In this document: positions 1 through 11,121 of the stretch, piece by piece
Layout: each line of letters starts with the position of its first letter
Numbering within the stretch: the stretch's first letter is position 1
Assembly (NCBI RefSeq): GCF_001866665.1
Contig: NZ_MLYO01000041.1
Location: 1-64,000 of the forward strand
Direction: 5' to 3'
From: Streptomyces monashensis
GTDB taxonomy: Bacteria; Actinomycetota; Actinomycetes; Streptomycetales; Streptomycetaceae
Length of the DNA: 64,000 nucleotides
Made by a program: the position numbers and the translations under genes
The notes under the pieces: generated by a model
Told to the model about the DNA's origin: nothing
Database searches by the model: none
Seen by the model: the letters and a program-made list of their open reading frames with translations, nothing else

Positions 1-46
1 GGGGCGGTCCCGGCCTGAGTGGGGCGGGCGGGAGCGGGGTGCTTAT

Positions 47-79
47 TTCGATGGTGCTCAAAATTTGACGGCCATCGAA
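47..79. promoter_or_regulatory. Inverted repeat upstream of quinone oxidoreductase gene
   Basis: An 8-bp perfect inverted repeat, TTCGATGG (47-54) and CCATCGAA (72-79), lies in an unusually AT-rich patch about 75 bases upstream of the oxidoreductase start. Size and position fit an operator for a dimeric regulator. Its binding protein is unknown, and no matching regulator gene is visible to the left because the window begins here. Confidence 0.4.
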
Positions 80-153
80 CCTTGAGGCATGGTGGATGTC
101 GGTACCGCCGCTGCGGCGCGTTCCCCCATCCCTGCTCCCAGGACGGATACGTC

Positions 154-1161
154 ATGGCACGTCTCGTACAGTTCGACCGGCTCGGCGGCCCCGAGGTCCT
201 CACTCTGCGCGAGGTGGAGGTGGGCGCCCCGGGTCCCGGAGAGGTGCGGCTCCGCGTCGAGGCGATCGGCCTGAACCGGGCCGAGATCATGTACCGCGAG
301 GGCGGCTACTTCCACCAGCCGGTCTTCCCGTCGACACTCGGGTACGAGGCCGCGGGTGTGGTCGAGGCCGTCGGCGAGGGCGTGACCGGCCTCGCCGAGG
401 GTGATCCGGTCGCGGTGGTGCCGTCGTTCCTCCAGACCGAGTACGGGACGTACGGCGATCACGTCCTCCTTCCGGCCTCGGCGGTCGTGCCCCGCCCCGC
501 GAACGTCGACCCGGTCACGGCGGCGGCCGTGTGGATGGCCTACGTCACCGCCTACGGCCCCCTCGCCGAGAGCGGCCGGGTCCGGCCCGGCGACCATGTG
601 CTGATCACCGCGGCCTCCAGCAGTGTGGGACTGGCCGCCATCCAGATCGCCCGCCACATCGGCGCGATCCCGATCGCCACCACGCGCGGCGCGGGCAAGA
701 GGCAGCGCCTCCTGGACGCCGGGGCCGCCCACGTCATCGTCACCGACGAGGAGGACCTGCCCGCCCGGATCAAGGAGATCACCGGCGGCGAAGGGGTCCG
801 CCTGGCCTTCGATCCCGTGGCCGGTCCCGGCGTCGAGACCCTCGCCCGGGGGATCGCGCCCGGCGGCTTCCTGGTGGTCTACGGCGCCCTCGACCCGCGC
901 CCCACTCCGCTGCCCAACGCGGGCTCCTACCCGGCGCTGAACAGCAGCACGTACACCCTCTTCGAGATCACCTCGGACCCCGAACGGCTGCGCCGCGCCG
1001 TGGCGTTCGTCAACGCCGGCCTCGCATCGGGGGCCTTCGCGCCGGTCGTCGACCGCACCTTCGCACTGGAGGACATCGCCGAGGCGCACCGGTACATGGC
1101 GGCCAACGGCCAGGTCGGCAAGATCGTCGTCACTGTCGAGCCGCAGGCCCCGCAGGCCTGA
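154..1161 (+). CDS. Zinc-free alcohol dehydrogenase / quinone oxidoreductase family protein
   Basis: A 335-residue medium-chain dehydrogenase/reductase of the zeta-crystallin / quinone oxidoreductase branch, a cytosolic NADPH-dependent reductase of unknown natural substrate. The N-terminal GroES-like domain is followed by a Rossmann domain whose nucleotide loop reads AASSSVGLAAIQ around residue 150. The segment GLNRAEIMYREGGYF replaces the Cys/His zinc ligands of true alcohol dehydrogenases, which is typical of the quinone oxidoreductase branch. The start at MARLVQFDRLGGPEVL was chosen because it matches the family N-terminus; an in-frame upstream extension looks non-coding. It converges on the following TetR gene with a 12-base gap, so the TetR protein is not an obvious partner. 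Substrate not predictable. Confidence 0.88.
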   Translation: MARLVQFDRLGGPEVLTLREVEVGAPGPGEVRLRVEAIGLNRAEIMYREGGYFHQPVFPSTLGYEAAGVVEAVGEGVTGLAEGDPVAVVPSFLQTEYGTYGDHVLLPASAVVPRPANVDPVTAAAVWMAYVTAYGPLAESGRVRPGDHVLITAASSSVGLAAIQIARHIGAIPIATTRGAGKRQRLLDAGAAHVIVTDEEDLPARIKEITGGEGVRLAFDPVAGPGVETLARGIAPGGFLVVYGALDPRPTPLPNAGSYPALNSSTYTLFEITSDPERLRRAVAFVNAGLASGAFAPVVDRTFALEDIAEAHRYMAANGQVGKIVVTVEPQAPQA

Positions 1162-1173
1162 CGCGGACGTCCG

Positions 1174-1881
1174 TCACGCGTCCGGCGCGGGCAGCCGCGC
1201 GGCGGTGTGTTCCAGCAGCATCTCCAGCGCGGCCGGATAGGCGCTGTGCGGCATGCGCCGGGCGAGCAGTGCGGCCGTGGCGGCGATATGGGGATGCGAC
1301 TCGGCGGGCAGACGCGCGTAGGCGGTCTGCCACATCTCCTCGTCCTGGGCGCGCGCCTCGGCGGCCAGGGCGAGGGACCCGGCGTCGAGGGCGGCGAAGG
1401 CCAGGCTCTGGTCGATGAACGCGTGATACACGCGCACCGCCACCGGGTCGGGCAGCCCGGCCCCGCGCAGGATGCCGAGGATGGCCTCGTCCACCGCGAT
1501 CTCGCGGGGCCGTCCGGTGACGCGGCTGGCGGTGAGCAGGGCGGCCTGCGGGTGGGCGAGGTAGGCGCCGTAGATCGCCCGGCCGAGAGCGCGCAGATCG
1601 GCGCGCCAGTCACCGGTCGCCGTCCAGCTGTCGAGGGCCCGCCCCATCAGTTCGTCCCCGATGGCCCGGGTCAGCTCGTCCATCCCGGCGAAGTAGCGGT
1701 ACAGCGTGCTGGGGTCGGCCCCCAGCGCCGCGCCCAGGCGCCGGGCCGTCAGCCCCGTGCTGCCGTGCTCGCGCAGCACGCGCAGGGCGGTGTCGACGAT
1801 GATCTCCTCGGACAGCACCGTGCCCGTGCGCGTGGGCCGTCGCCGCCGTCGCGCCGCCTCCGGCACCACGTGTTTCGCCAT
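1174..1881 (-). CDS. TetR family transcriptional regulator
   Basis: A 235-residue regulator. A basic N-terminal tail (MAKHVVPEAARRRRRP) precedes a TetR helix-turn-helix in which LTARRLGAALGADPSTLYRYF is the recognition segment, followed by a helical ligand domain of about 160 residues. The ATG at 1881 was chosen because the domain begins just after it. It is divergent from the saccharopine dehydrogenase-like gene, separated by 114 bases that include an AT-rich stretch (about 1920-1950), so it most plausibly controls that gene and itself. Ligand unknown. Confidence 0.85.
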   Translation of the reverse strand: MAKHVVPEAARRRRRPTRTGTVLSEEIIVDTALRVLREHGSTGLTARRLGAALGADPSTLYRYFAGMDELTRAIGDELMGRALDSWTATGDWRADLRALGRAIYGAYLAHPQAALLTASRVTGRPREIAVDEAILGILRGAGLPDPVAVRVYHAFIDQSLAFAALDAGSLALAAEARAQDEEMWQTAYARLPAESHPHIAATAALLARRMPHSAYPAALEMLLEHTAARLPAPDA

Positions 1882-1995
1882 GCCGCCCGCCTCCGTCCGC
1901 GATCCCTGTGCCGCCGGTTCCCTTATGCCAACAGGGTTGACCTTATCTTCCCGCGTCCCGTTCCATCGGTCCCCTCCGGACGAAAGGTGTGTGTC

Positions 1996-3219
1996 ATGCG
2001 TGTACTCCTCGTGGGCGCGGGCGGTGTCGGAACGGCTGTCACCCGGATCGCGGCCCGTCGTGACTTCCTCACTCACATGGTCGTCGCCGACTACGACCTC
2101 GCCCGTGCCGAGGCCGCCGTCGCGTCGCTGGGGGAGCGGGGCGCCCGGTTCGGCGCGCGGCGGCTGGACGCCGCCGACCAGGACGCGGTGCGTCGGCTGC
2201 TCGTCGACGAGCGCTGCGACGTCCTGCTCAACGCCACCGACCCCAGGTTCGTGATGCCGCTCTTCGAAGCCGCGCTCGAGGCCGGTGCGCACTACCTGGA
2301 CATGGCGATGTCACTGTCCGTGCCGCACGCCTCGCGTCCGCACGAGGAGTGCGGCGTGAAGCTCGGCGACGAGCAGTTCGCGCTGGCCGCGCGCTGGGCG
2401 GAGGCGGGACGGCTGGCCCTGGTGGGCATGGGCGTCGAGCCCGGCCTGTCGGACGTCTTCGCCCGCTACGCGGCCGACGAACTCTTCGACGACATCGAGG
2501 AGATCGGCGTCCGGGACGGCGCGAACCTGACCGTCGAGGACTACGACTTCGCGCCGTCCTTCAGCATCTGGACGACCATCGAGGAGTGCCTGAACCCGCC
2601 GGTGGTCTACGAGAGGGACCGTGGCTGGTTCACCACCGCCCCGTTCAGCGAGCCCGAGGTCTTCGACTTCCCCGCGGGCATCGGTCCCGTCGAGTGCGTC
2701 AACGTCGAGCACGAAGAGGTGCTGCTGATCCCGCGGTGGGTGGACGCGCGCCGGGTCACCTTCAAGTACGGGCTCGGCGCCGACTTCGTCGCCAGGCTGA
2801 AGACCCTCCACGAACTGGGCCTGGACGCCACGGCGAAGGTGACCGTGCGCGGCGACGACGGACCGGTGCGGGTGTCCCCGCGGGACGTCGTGGCCGCCTG
2901 CCTGCCCGACCCGGCCGGCCTGGGCGACCGAATGACGGGCAAGACCTGCGCCGGCACCTGGGTGAAGGGCACCAGGGGCGGGGCGCCGCGCGAGGTGTAC
3001 CTGTACCACGTGGTCGACAACGAGTGGTCGATGCGCGAGTACGGCTCCCAGGCCGTCGTCTGGCAGACGGCGCTCAACCCGGTCGTCGCCCTGGAACTGC
3101 TGGCCACCGGCGCCTGGTCCGGCACGGGCGTCCTCGGCCCGGAAGCCCTGCCCCCACGCCCCTTCCTCGACCTGCTCACCGCGTACGGCTCCCCCTGGGG
3201 CCTGCGCGAGGAGAACTGA
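1996..3219 (+). CDS. Saccharopine dehydrogenase-like NAD(P)-dependent oxidoreductase
   Basis: A 407-residue protein starting with a Rossmann motif (MRVLLVGAGGVGTAV), characteristic of the saccharopine dehydrogenase / homospermidine synthase-like family. A GAAAGG ribosome site (1982-1987) precedes the ATG at good spacing and the large upstream in-frame extension is excluded. The C-terminal half carries the family's dimerisation/catalytic region with EYGSQAVVWQTALNPVVALELL near the end. Reaction: probably NAD(P)-linked oxidation or reduction at an amino-acid carbon-nitrogen bond; the substrate cannot be read from sequence. It is divergent from the TetR gene, which may regulate it. Confidence 0.8.
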   Translation: MRVLLVGAGGVGTAVTRIAARRDFLTHMVVADYDLARAEAAVASLGERGARFGARRLDAADQDAVRRLLVDERCDVLLNATDPRFVMPLFEAALEAGAHYLDMAMSLSVPHASRPHEECGVKLGDEQFALAARWAEAGRLALVGMGVEPGLSDVFARYAADELFDDIEEIGVRDGANLTVEDYDFAPSFSIWTTIEECLNPPVVYERDRGWFTTAPFSEPEVFDFPAGIGPVECVNVEHEEVLLIPRWVDARRVTFKYGLGADFVARLKTLHELGLDATAKVTVRGDDGPVRVSPRDVVAACLPDPAGLGDRMTGKTCAGTWVKGTRGGAPREVYLYHVVDNEWSMREYGSQAVVWQTALNPVVALELLATGAWSGTGVLGPEALPPRPFLDLLTAYGSPWGLREEN

Positions 3220-3255
3220 CCGGCGGCCCCGAACCGAGGTCCGGCGGCGCCCGGT

Positions 3256-3465
3256 TCAGCCGCCGAGCGGGCTCTTCAGCTCCTGCTTGGTCATCGGGGA
3301 ACGCCCGTGCACGCGGCGCTTCCTGGCCTCCTCGTACAGCTGGTCCTTCGTCGGGCGCTCCGCTCCGCCGTGCGAGCACTGCCCGCCCCGCTCGTACGCC
3401 GACTTCGGATCGCGGGTGGAGGTCCGACTCGCGCTCTCGGCTCCTTCCTGTTCGGATCCGGACAC
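3256..3465 (-). CDS. Small hypothetical protein with KTKxEL-type C-terminal motif
   Basis: A predicted 69-residue hydrophilic protein from a GTG start at 3465, preceded by an AGGGGG ribosome site on the minus strand. The C-terminal half (RPTKDQLYEEARKRRVHGRS, then MTKQELKSPLGG) resembles the short helix-extended-helix segment found in many small Streptomyces proteins sometimes labelled plasmid-stabilisation or Rho-N-like. A longer version starting at 3564 is possible but its extension overlaps the end of the neighbouring membrane-protein gene. Function unknown. Confidence 0.55.
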   Translation of the reverse strand: MSGSEQEGAESASRTSTRDPKSAYERGGQCSHGGAERPTKDQLYEEARKRRVHGRSPMTKQELKSPLGG

Positions 3466-3502
3466 ACGGATACCCCCTGACACCGGACGTGTCACGTCGG
3501 TA

Positions 3503-3793
3503 TCAGGCCCGCGTACCGCCGATCGACGGGCCGGCCGTGGTCCTGTCGTGCCTGCGGTGCGCACCCGTGCCGCGCCGGTGGTGTGCCGCGCCGCCGAAGG
3601 TCATGGCCATGCCCAGGCAGAAGATCAGGGCCAGGGCCAGGCCCGAGCAGAAGAGGGCGAGCGGGCCGAGGCTGGCGATGTCGTGACCGAGCACCGACAC
3701 GGTGTGGTCCGGGCCGCCGGACAGGTTGTCGCTGATCGCCAGTGCCGTGAAGGCACCGGCCCCCACGATGAGGAGCAGTCCGAGGAACAGCAT
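3503..3793 (-). CDS. Small two-helix membrane protein
   Basis: A 96-residue protein with two predicted transmembrane helices: an N-terminal one (MLFLGLLLIVGAGAFTALAI) and a second around residues 45-65 (LALFCSGLALALIFCLGMAM), followed by a basic, His/Arg-rich tail. Two in-frame ATGs compete. The second (3793) lies 8 bases after a GAGAGGAG ribosome site, whereas that site abuts the first (3802), so 3793 is preferred. No known domain. This class of small membrane protein is common in Streptomyces. Function unknown. Confidence 0.65.
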   Translation of the reverse strand: MLFLGLLLIVGAGAFTALAISDNLSGGPDHTVSVLGHDIASLGPLALFCSGLALALIFCLGMAMTFGGAAHHRRGTGAHRRHDRTTAGPSIGGTRA

Positions 3794-3941
3794 CCGAGTC
3801 ATCTCCTCTCGTCTCCTCGCGGAGTCGTCGAGCCGTCGTGCGGAGTCGTCGTTGCGGAGGCGTCGTTCCCTTCGGGTACCGAGTACCTGGAACAGGGCGC
3901 ACTACACCGCGGCGGGACAGGCGGACGTTCGAAGACGGGGT

Positions 3942-5033
3942 CTAGGCGACCCGGTACTCCTCCGCCGTGTCCCGGCGCAGGGCCAGGCCGAGCCCGTGGC
4001 CCTGCTCGGGCCGGACCGTGCCGCCGGTGGGGTCCAGCGCGCCCTCGAAGAACATCGACTCGATCCGCGCATGGTCGTGGAACCACTCGAGGTGGCGGAA
4101 GTTGGGGATCGAGGCGGCCGCCGCGGCATGGACGTGCGGGGCACGGTGCGCGGAGATCTCCAGCCCGTGGGCCTGGGCGAGGGCGGCGGCCCGGAGGAAC
4201 TCGGTGATGCCGCCGCAGCGGGTCGCGTCGACCTGGAGGCAGTCCACCGCGTGCGCCGCGATCAGCCGGGCGAAGTAGGGCAGGTCGTAGCCGTACTCAC
4301 CGGCCGTCACCTCGCACGGCAGGGTGTCGCGCAGCAGCCGCAGACCGGTCAGGTCGTCGGCGGGCACGGGCTCCTCGAACCAGGTCACGCCGTACTCGGC
4401 GAGCCCGTCTCCGACGCGCAGCGCCTGCTTGCGGGTGTAGGCGCCGCCGGCGTCGACGTACAGCTCGGCCTCGGGGCCGACGGCCCGGCGCGCCGTACGG
4501 ACCCGGGCGAGGTCCCACAGGGGCGCGCGGCCCCAGTCCTCACCGATCCTGATCTTGACGCGGGGGATGTGCCGGGCGTGCACCCAGTCGCCGAGCTGCT
4601 CGGCCAGACGCCGGTCGTCATAGGTCGTGAACCCGCCGCTGCCGTACACCGGGACATGGGTGCGGGCCGCGCCGAGGAGGCTGACCAGGGGGAGGCCCAG
4701 CAGACGCGCCTTGACGTCCCACAGGGCGATGTCGAGGGCCGAGATGGCGCACGCGGTCACCCCCGGCCGCCCGGCGTCGCGGACCGATCGGCACATCGCG
4801 TCGTGCAGGGCCGGTATGTCCATCGGGTCGTGTCCCTCGACCAGGGGGGCGAGGTGCTCGCCGAGCATCAGCCCGACGGCCGCCGGACCGTACGTCCAGC
4901 CCGTGCCGGTCACGTCCCCGGCCGAGGCCTCGGCGATCACCATGGTCGTCGAGGCCCAGGCGAGCGTGCCGTCGGCTTCGGGGGCGTCGGTCGGCACCGT
5001 GTAGACGGACACCTCGGGTCGGCGGAGTTTCAT
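3942..5033 (-). CDS. Enolase superfamily (mandelate racemase / muconate lactonizing) enzyme
   Basis: A 363-residue enolase-superfamily enzyme; the family abstracts an alpha proton from a carboxylate and stabilises the enolate on Mg2+. After the N-terminal capping domain, the barrel shows a VKIRIG strand (the KxK-type catalytic position, here K-x-R), a first metal ligand in LYVDAGGAY, a second in WFEEPVP, a third in TAGEYGY, and HRAPHVH near the C-terminus where the family's catalytic His sits. The HxP and VDAGG pattern suggests a sugar-acid dehydratase or mandelate-racemase-type member. The ATG at 5033 begins MKLRRPEVSVYTVP. No pathway partners are adjacent, so the substrate is open. Confidence 0.82.
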   Translation of the reverse strand: MKLRRPEVSVYTVPTDAPEADGTLAWASTTMVIAEASAGDVTGTGWTYGPAAVGLMLGEHLAPLVEGHDPMDIPALHDAMCRSVRDAGRPGVTACAISALDIALWDVKARLLGLPLVSLLGAARTHVPVYGSGGFTTYDDRRLAEQLGDWVHARHIPRVKIRIGEDWGRAPLWDLARVRTARRAVGPEAELYVDAGGAYTRKQALRVGDGLAEYGVTWFEEPVPADDLTGLRLLRDTLPCEVTAGEYGYDLPYFARLIAAHAVDCLQVDATRCGGITEFLRAAALAQAHGLEISAHRAPHVHAAAAASIPNFRHLEWFHDHARIESMFFEGALDPTGGTVRPEQGHGLGLALRRDTAEEYRVA

Positions 5034-5081
5034 CGTTTTCCTGCCGGGGTCGACATCTCGGAGTCTCCCGATCGGCCGGTG

Positions 5082-5249
5082 TCACCACCGGTACCAATGA
5101 GCCCTGCCCCCGCCCGCCGCGCCGCGGACCAGGAAGCCCAGCAGCCATACGACGAGAACCGCCAGGGCGATCCACCAGAGAACCTTCACGGCGAAGCCGA
5201 GGCCGAAGAGTACGACTGCCAGAAGCAGTACGAGAAGGATGGGAACCAT
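5082..5249 (-). CDS. Small hydrophobic membrane protein (WYRW C-terminus)
   Basis: A 55-residue protein. It begins MVPILLVLLLAVVLFGLGFA, has two transmembrane helices separated by a short K-V-L-W-W turn, then ends GGGRAHWYRW. This is the well-known short 'hydrophobic protein' of Streptomyces, usually about 50-60 residues and often found near stress-response sigma genes. A GGAGGTTCACGTC ribosome site precedes the ATG at 5249. It lies upstream of, and divergent to, the SigF-type sigma factor gene, which is consistent with a stress regulon. Molecular function is not established. Confidence 0.8.
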   Translation of the reverse strand: MVPILLVLLLAVVLFGLGFAVKVLWWIALAVLVVWLLGFLVRGAAGGGRAHWYRW

Positions 5250-5530
5250 GACGTGAACCTCCTGACCGTCTGCGGGTTCCCCCGGATGCGGAGATCACGC
5301 GTCGACCGGTCCGCCGGGTGCCCCGGGCAGGACGGCCAGGGGCAGGCCGTGTCGCCCACGTCGATCGGGTTTGGCCACCCGCTTCGGGGGAAGGGGCCAG
5401 ACAGAGTGTTTCGGACAGGAGGCACATCCGTGGGAGCGACGTCCCCGTCGCCCGGATGCGGCCGTTCCGGAACGCGGTCGCTCGTCCACGGTGATCGTTC
5501 ATCCCTCGCGCAGGAGAGGTGCGATGCACC

Positions 5531-6325
5531 ATGCGAACCCGAACGAGCGCGCAACACCACCCGCACGACGACGCCCCGGACACCGACCAGGCGTTCCGGC
5601 GGCTCGCCGCACTGCCTCCCGGGCACCAACGAGACACGCTCCGTGAGGAACTGGTCGAGGCCTGGCTGCCGATGGCCGAACGAATCGCGAGCCGGTTCCG
5701 GAGCCGTGGCGAGAGCTACGAGGACCTGCGCCAGGTCGCGGCACTCGGGCTGGTCAAGGCGGTCGACCGCTACGACCCGGAGCGCGGCCACGCCTTCGAG
5801 AGCTATGCCGTCCCGACGGTGACCGGAGAGATCAAACGGCACTTCCGCGACCACATGTGGACGCTGCACGTGCCGCGCCGGGTCCAGGACCTGCGCAACC
5901 GGGTACGGACCGCCTGCCAGGACCTGTCGCAGGACGTCTCGGACCGCTGGCCCAGCGTCGGTGAGATCGCCGAGTACACCGAGCTCAGCGAGCACGACGT
6001 CCAGGTCGGCCTGGAGGCGCTGGAGAGTTTCAGCGCACTGTCCCTCGACGCCGAGGCTCCCGGCAGCGACGACGGCTACTCGCTCGGCGACGTGCTGGGC
6101 GCGTGCGACCCGGCCCTCGACGTCGTCGTGGACCGCGAGGCCGTCAAGCCCCGTCTGGAGGCCCTGCCCGAGCGTGAACGCACCATCCTGTACATGAGGT
6201 TCTTCAAGGACATGACCCAGAGCCGCATCGCCGAGCAGCTCGGCATCTCACAGATGCACGTCTCGCGCCTGATCAACCGCTGCTGCCACCAACTGCGGGA
6301 CGAGGTGCTGCAGGACGTCGCCTAG
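5531..6325 (+). CDS. SigB/SigF/SigG-type RNA polymerase sigma factor
   Basis: A 264-residue group 3 sigma factor of the SigB/SigF family, used in Streptomyces for osmotic/oxidative stress or late differentiation. Region 2 shows YEDLRQVAALGLVKAVDRYD with the -10-binding segment FESYAVPTVTGEIKRHFRD, region 3 covers the middle, and region 4 ends in the helix-turn-helix RIAEQLGISQMHVSRLI. A CAGGAGAGG ribosome site (5511-5519) best fits the ATG at 5531; an in-frame GTG at 5519 overlaps that site and is rejected. No anti-sigma factor gene is adjacent, so control is probably by an unlinked RsbW-type kinase. The ANTAR and small membrane genes beside it fit a stress locus. Confidence 0.9.
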   Translation: MRTRTSAQHHPHDDAPDTDQAFRRLAALPPGHQRDTLREELVEAWLPMAERIASRFRSRGESYEDLRQVAALGLVKAVDRYDPERGHAFESYAVPTVTGEIKRHFRDHMWTLHVPRRVQDLRNRVRTACQDLSQDVSDRWPSVGEIAEYTELSEHDVQVGLEALESFSALSLDAEAPGSDDGYSLGDVLGACDPALDVVVDREAVKPRLEALPERERTILYMRFFKDMTQSRIAEQLGISQMHVSRLINRCCHQLRDEVLQDVA

Positions 6326-6563
6326 GGGCGCCTAGGGGTGTCCTTCGACCCCTTGGACTGCGGCCGCCCGATGGCCTGGATCCGGACGTTCGGCGCGCCC
6401 CCCGCCGTGGGAGCGATCGTCTGCCTGGGCAGACGCTGACTCCGTGCGGCGGTGCGGTGTCCGGCGCGGGGCGAGGGTGGCACAGCTCTTCCGGGAAGGG
6501 CAGGATGGATGGGCCGGGAGAGTACGTGAGAGGCGCACTGCGCGTCGGACTCCGGAGGGGTTG

Positions 6564-6899
6564 ATGACCACGGACGGCGGCCCGGCCAGGGCCGACGGTG
6601 AGCGCATCCATGAGCTGGAGGAAGAAGTCGACCAGCTGAGGCAGGCCGTCAGCTCGCACGCGGTCGTCGACCAGGCGATCGGGATGATGGTCGCGCTGGG
6701 CCGGGTCGGACCCGAGCAGGGGTGGGCCGTGCTGAAGGACGTGTCCCAGCACACGAACATCAAACTGCGCCACGTCGCCGAGATGATCCTCGTGTGGGGA
6801 CGGCAAGGGGAGATCTCCCCGGAGATCCGGGCCGAACTCGAAGAGGCCCTGGACCGGCACGGGCCCGCGCAGATTCCGGGCGTACCGCCGACGGACTGA
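6564..6899 (+). CDS. ANTAR domain RNA-binding antiterminator
   Basis: A 111-residue protein: an N-terminal coiled coil (roughly residues 10-40, ERIHELEEEVDQLRQAV) followed by an ANTAR domain (SHAVVDQAIGMMVALGRV through MILVWGRQGEI). ANTAR domains bind tandem hairpins in nascent RNA and prevent termination. There is no sensory domain on this polypeptide, as in many short Streptomyces ANTAR proteins. The ATG at 6564 follows a GGAGGGG ribosome site; an upstream in-frame extension lacks one. Target RNAs unknown. Confidence 0.85.
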   Translation: MTTDGGPARADGERIHELEEEVDQLRQAVSSHAVVDQAIGMMVALGRVGPEQGWAVLKDVSQHTNIKLRHVAEMILVWGRQGEISPEIRAELEEALDRHGPAQIPGVPPTD

Positions 6900-7073
6900 G
6901 CCCGCCCGGACCCCCTCGGCGACGCGTACCGCGCGGGTTCGCGGCGTATCTCCGTCCTCGGTCCGACTCCGCGCCGCCGCTTTCTCTGTCACGCTGTCGC
7001 TGCGGCGACATGACCGGGCCGGGTCCTGTCGTCGGGGGAACGCACGCAGACGGGGGAAGCACGGAGGGGGAGC

Positions 7074-8173
7074 ATGACCATGGCGCAGCGCATCCCGAGG
7101 TTCTCGCTCGACGGAGTGCCGGACGCCGGGACGGCGCATCATCCGTTCACCACCGAGGACGGCCTGGGCCTGAGTCTGACGCGGTTCCGGCGGGGCGAGG
7201 GCGGCGATCCGGTGCTGCTGGTGCACGGACTGACCTCCGGCAGCGACCTCTTCACCATGCCGGAGCATCGCAATCTCACGGGCTGTCTGCTCGACCACGG
7301 CTTCACCGACGTCTGGGTACTGGACTCCCGGATGAGCAACCGTTTCCCGTACAACACCGAGCCGGGCCGCCGTACGCTCGACGACCTCGCCCGGTTCGAC
7401 TACCCGGCGGCGCTCGCCGAACTCCGCCGGCACGCGGGACCGCGGCCCGTGCGCGTCGTCGCGCACTGTCTCGGGTCGGTGGCCTTCGCCATGAGCCTGT
7501 CCGCGGGCACTGTGGACGGCATCGCGGCCCTCGTGGCGAACAGTGTGGCCCTGACCCCACGGCTGACGTCCTGGTCCCGCTGGAAACTGGAGTACGGACC
7601 CGAGCTGCTCGAACATCTTCTGGGCGTCTCCGTCCTGGATCCCCGCGCGCGGGGCGCGCGCCGGTTCACTCCCGGCTGGGCGCTGTCCCGGCTGGTCTCG
7701 CTGGCGCACCAGGAATGCGACAACCCCGCCTGCCACATGATCAGCTTCATGTGGGGGAGCGGCTGGCCCGCCCTCTACAGCCACGAGAACCTCCACCCGG
7801 TCACCCACGACCGCATCGCCGACCTCCTGGGCCCCAGCGGACTGGACTACCTGAGGCACGTCCGGAAGATGGTCCGGGCCGGGCACGCGGTGAAGTACGA
7901 CCCCCGCGATCCGCGCCATGCCACGCTGCCCGACGACTACCTGACGGCCGCGGCCGAGATCGACACCCCGATCCTCTTCCTGGCCGGCGACCGCAACCAT
8001 GTCTTCGGCGACTCCAACGTGATCTGCCACCGCGAGCTGTCCCGGCACGCCCCCGACCGGCACGAACTGGCCGTCCTGCCCGGCTACGGACACCTCGACC
8101 CGATCATCGGCAAGGACGCCGCCCGCGACGTCTTCCCGCGGATCGTCGACTTCCTGCGGCGCCGGGCGGTGGC

Positions 8174-8177
<4 letters not shown>
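7074..8177 (+). CDS. Alpha/beta hydrolase coupled to GMC oxidoreductase
   Basis: A 367-residue alpha/beta hydrolase. An oxyanion segment (VLLVHGLTSGSDLF) near residue 45 is followed by a nucleophile elbow reading VAHCLGS, with Cys in place of the usual Ser. A later acid and His appear in the FLAGDRNHVFG and PGYGHLDPIIG segments. The GAGGGGGAG ribosome site (7064-7072) serves ATG 7074 or the second ATG at 7080. The stop overlaps the start of the GMC oxidoreductase gene by 4 bases (ATGA), implying translational coupling and a shared pathway. In many actinobacteria a similar hydrolase domain is part of one long GMC polypeptide. Probably acts on a lipid or sterol-like ester. Confidence 0.82.
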
Positions 8178-10594
<2,417 letters not shown>

Positions 10595-10631
10595 TCCCGA
10601 ACGGATCCGTGCCCGCCGGCGTCGAACTACC

Positions 10632-11056
10632 GTGAAGACACTGATGCTTGTCCGGCGCGCCGTGCCGTCGCCGCGTCGGCCGCCCTGGCCGTGCTGACGG
10701 GATGCTCGGCAGCGGGAGCGGCCGGCTCCGGGGCGCGGACCGTCACGAGGAACGAAACGATCACTCGCCCGGTCGTGGTGAGCGGAGGCGATCGTACGCT
10801 CACGGTCATGGCGGACTCGGGCGGATGCGACGAACCCCCGCGCCTGCGGGTGCGGGAGGCACCGGGGAAGGTCGTCCTCGCCGTCCGCGTCACTACCCGG
10901 ACGGGACGGAACGTCAAGTGTCCGGCCGTCGCCCGTATCGGCCCGGTCCGTGCGACCCTGCGGACGGCACTCGGGTCGAGGACCGTGACGGACGGAACGT
11001 CCGGCCACCGGCTCTCCGTCCGCCGGGAACGCGCACGTGCCGAGTCGGGCGAGTAG
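10632..11056 (+). pseudogene. Small secreted lipoprotein gene with apparent frameshift in signal peptide
   Basis: The frame ending at 11056 encodes a perfect lipobox region (RRAVAASAALAVLTGC, Cys at about 10703-10705) followed by a ~115-residue beta-rich exported domain, but it has no ATG, GTG or TTG between the previous stop (10594) and the lipobox itself, other than a GTG at 10691 that is too late. A plausible start (GTG 10632, reading V-K-T-L-M-L-V-R-R) lies in a different frame. Joining the two at about 10650-10666 restores a classic MKTLMLVRRAVAAS-type signal peptide. So either a one-base indel inactivated the gene or the base call is wrong. Function of the exported domain unknown. Confidence 0.55.
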
Positions 11057-11109
11057 GCCGGGCTCCCGAGTGAAGATAGGACGCTGGCAGAATATTTCGG
11101 TTGCCGATG

Positions 11110-11115
11110 TAATCT
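11110..11115 (+). promoter_or_regulatory. Putative -10 element for leaderless MFS gene
   Basis: TAATCT lies 6 bases before the ATG at 11122 inside the only AT-rich patch of the region, and no ribosome-binding site precedes the ATG. Together these suggest a leaderless mRNA. No convincing -35 element was found. Confidence 0.4.
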
Positions 11116-11121
11116 GGGTGT

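Noticed and set aside
5368..5393. SigB-type promoter (GTTT-N14-GGGGAA) upstream of the sigma factor gene
   Set aside because: The -10 half deviates from the GGGTAC-like consensus; too weak to list as a feature.
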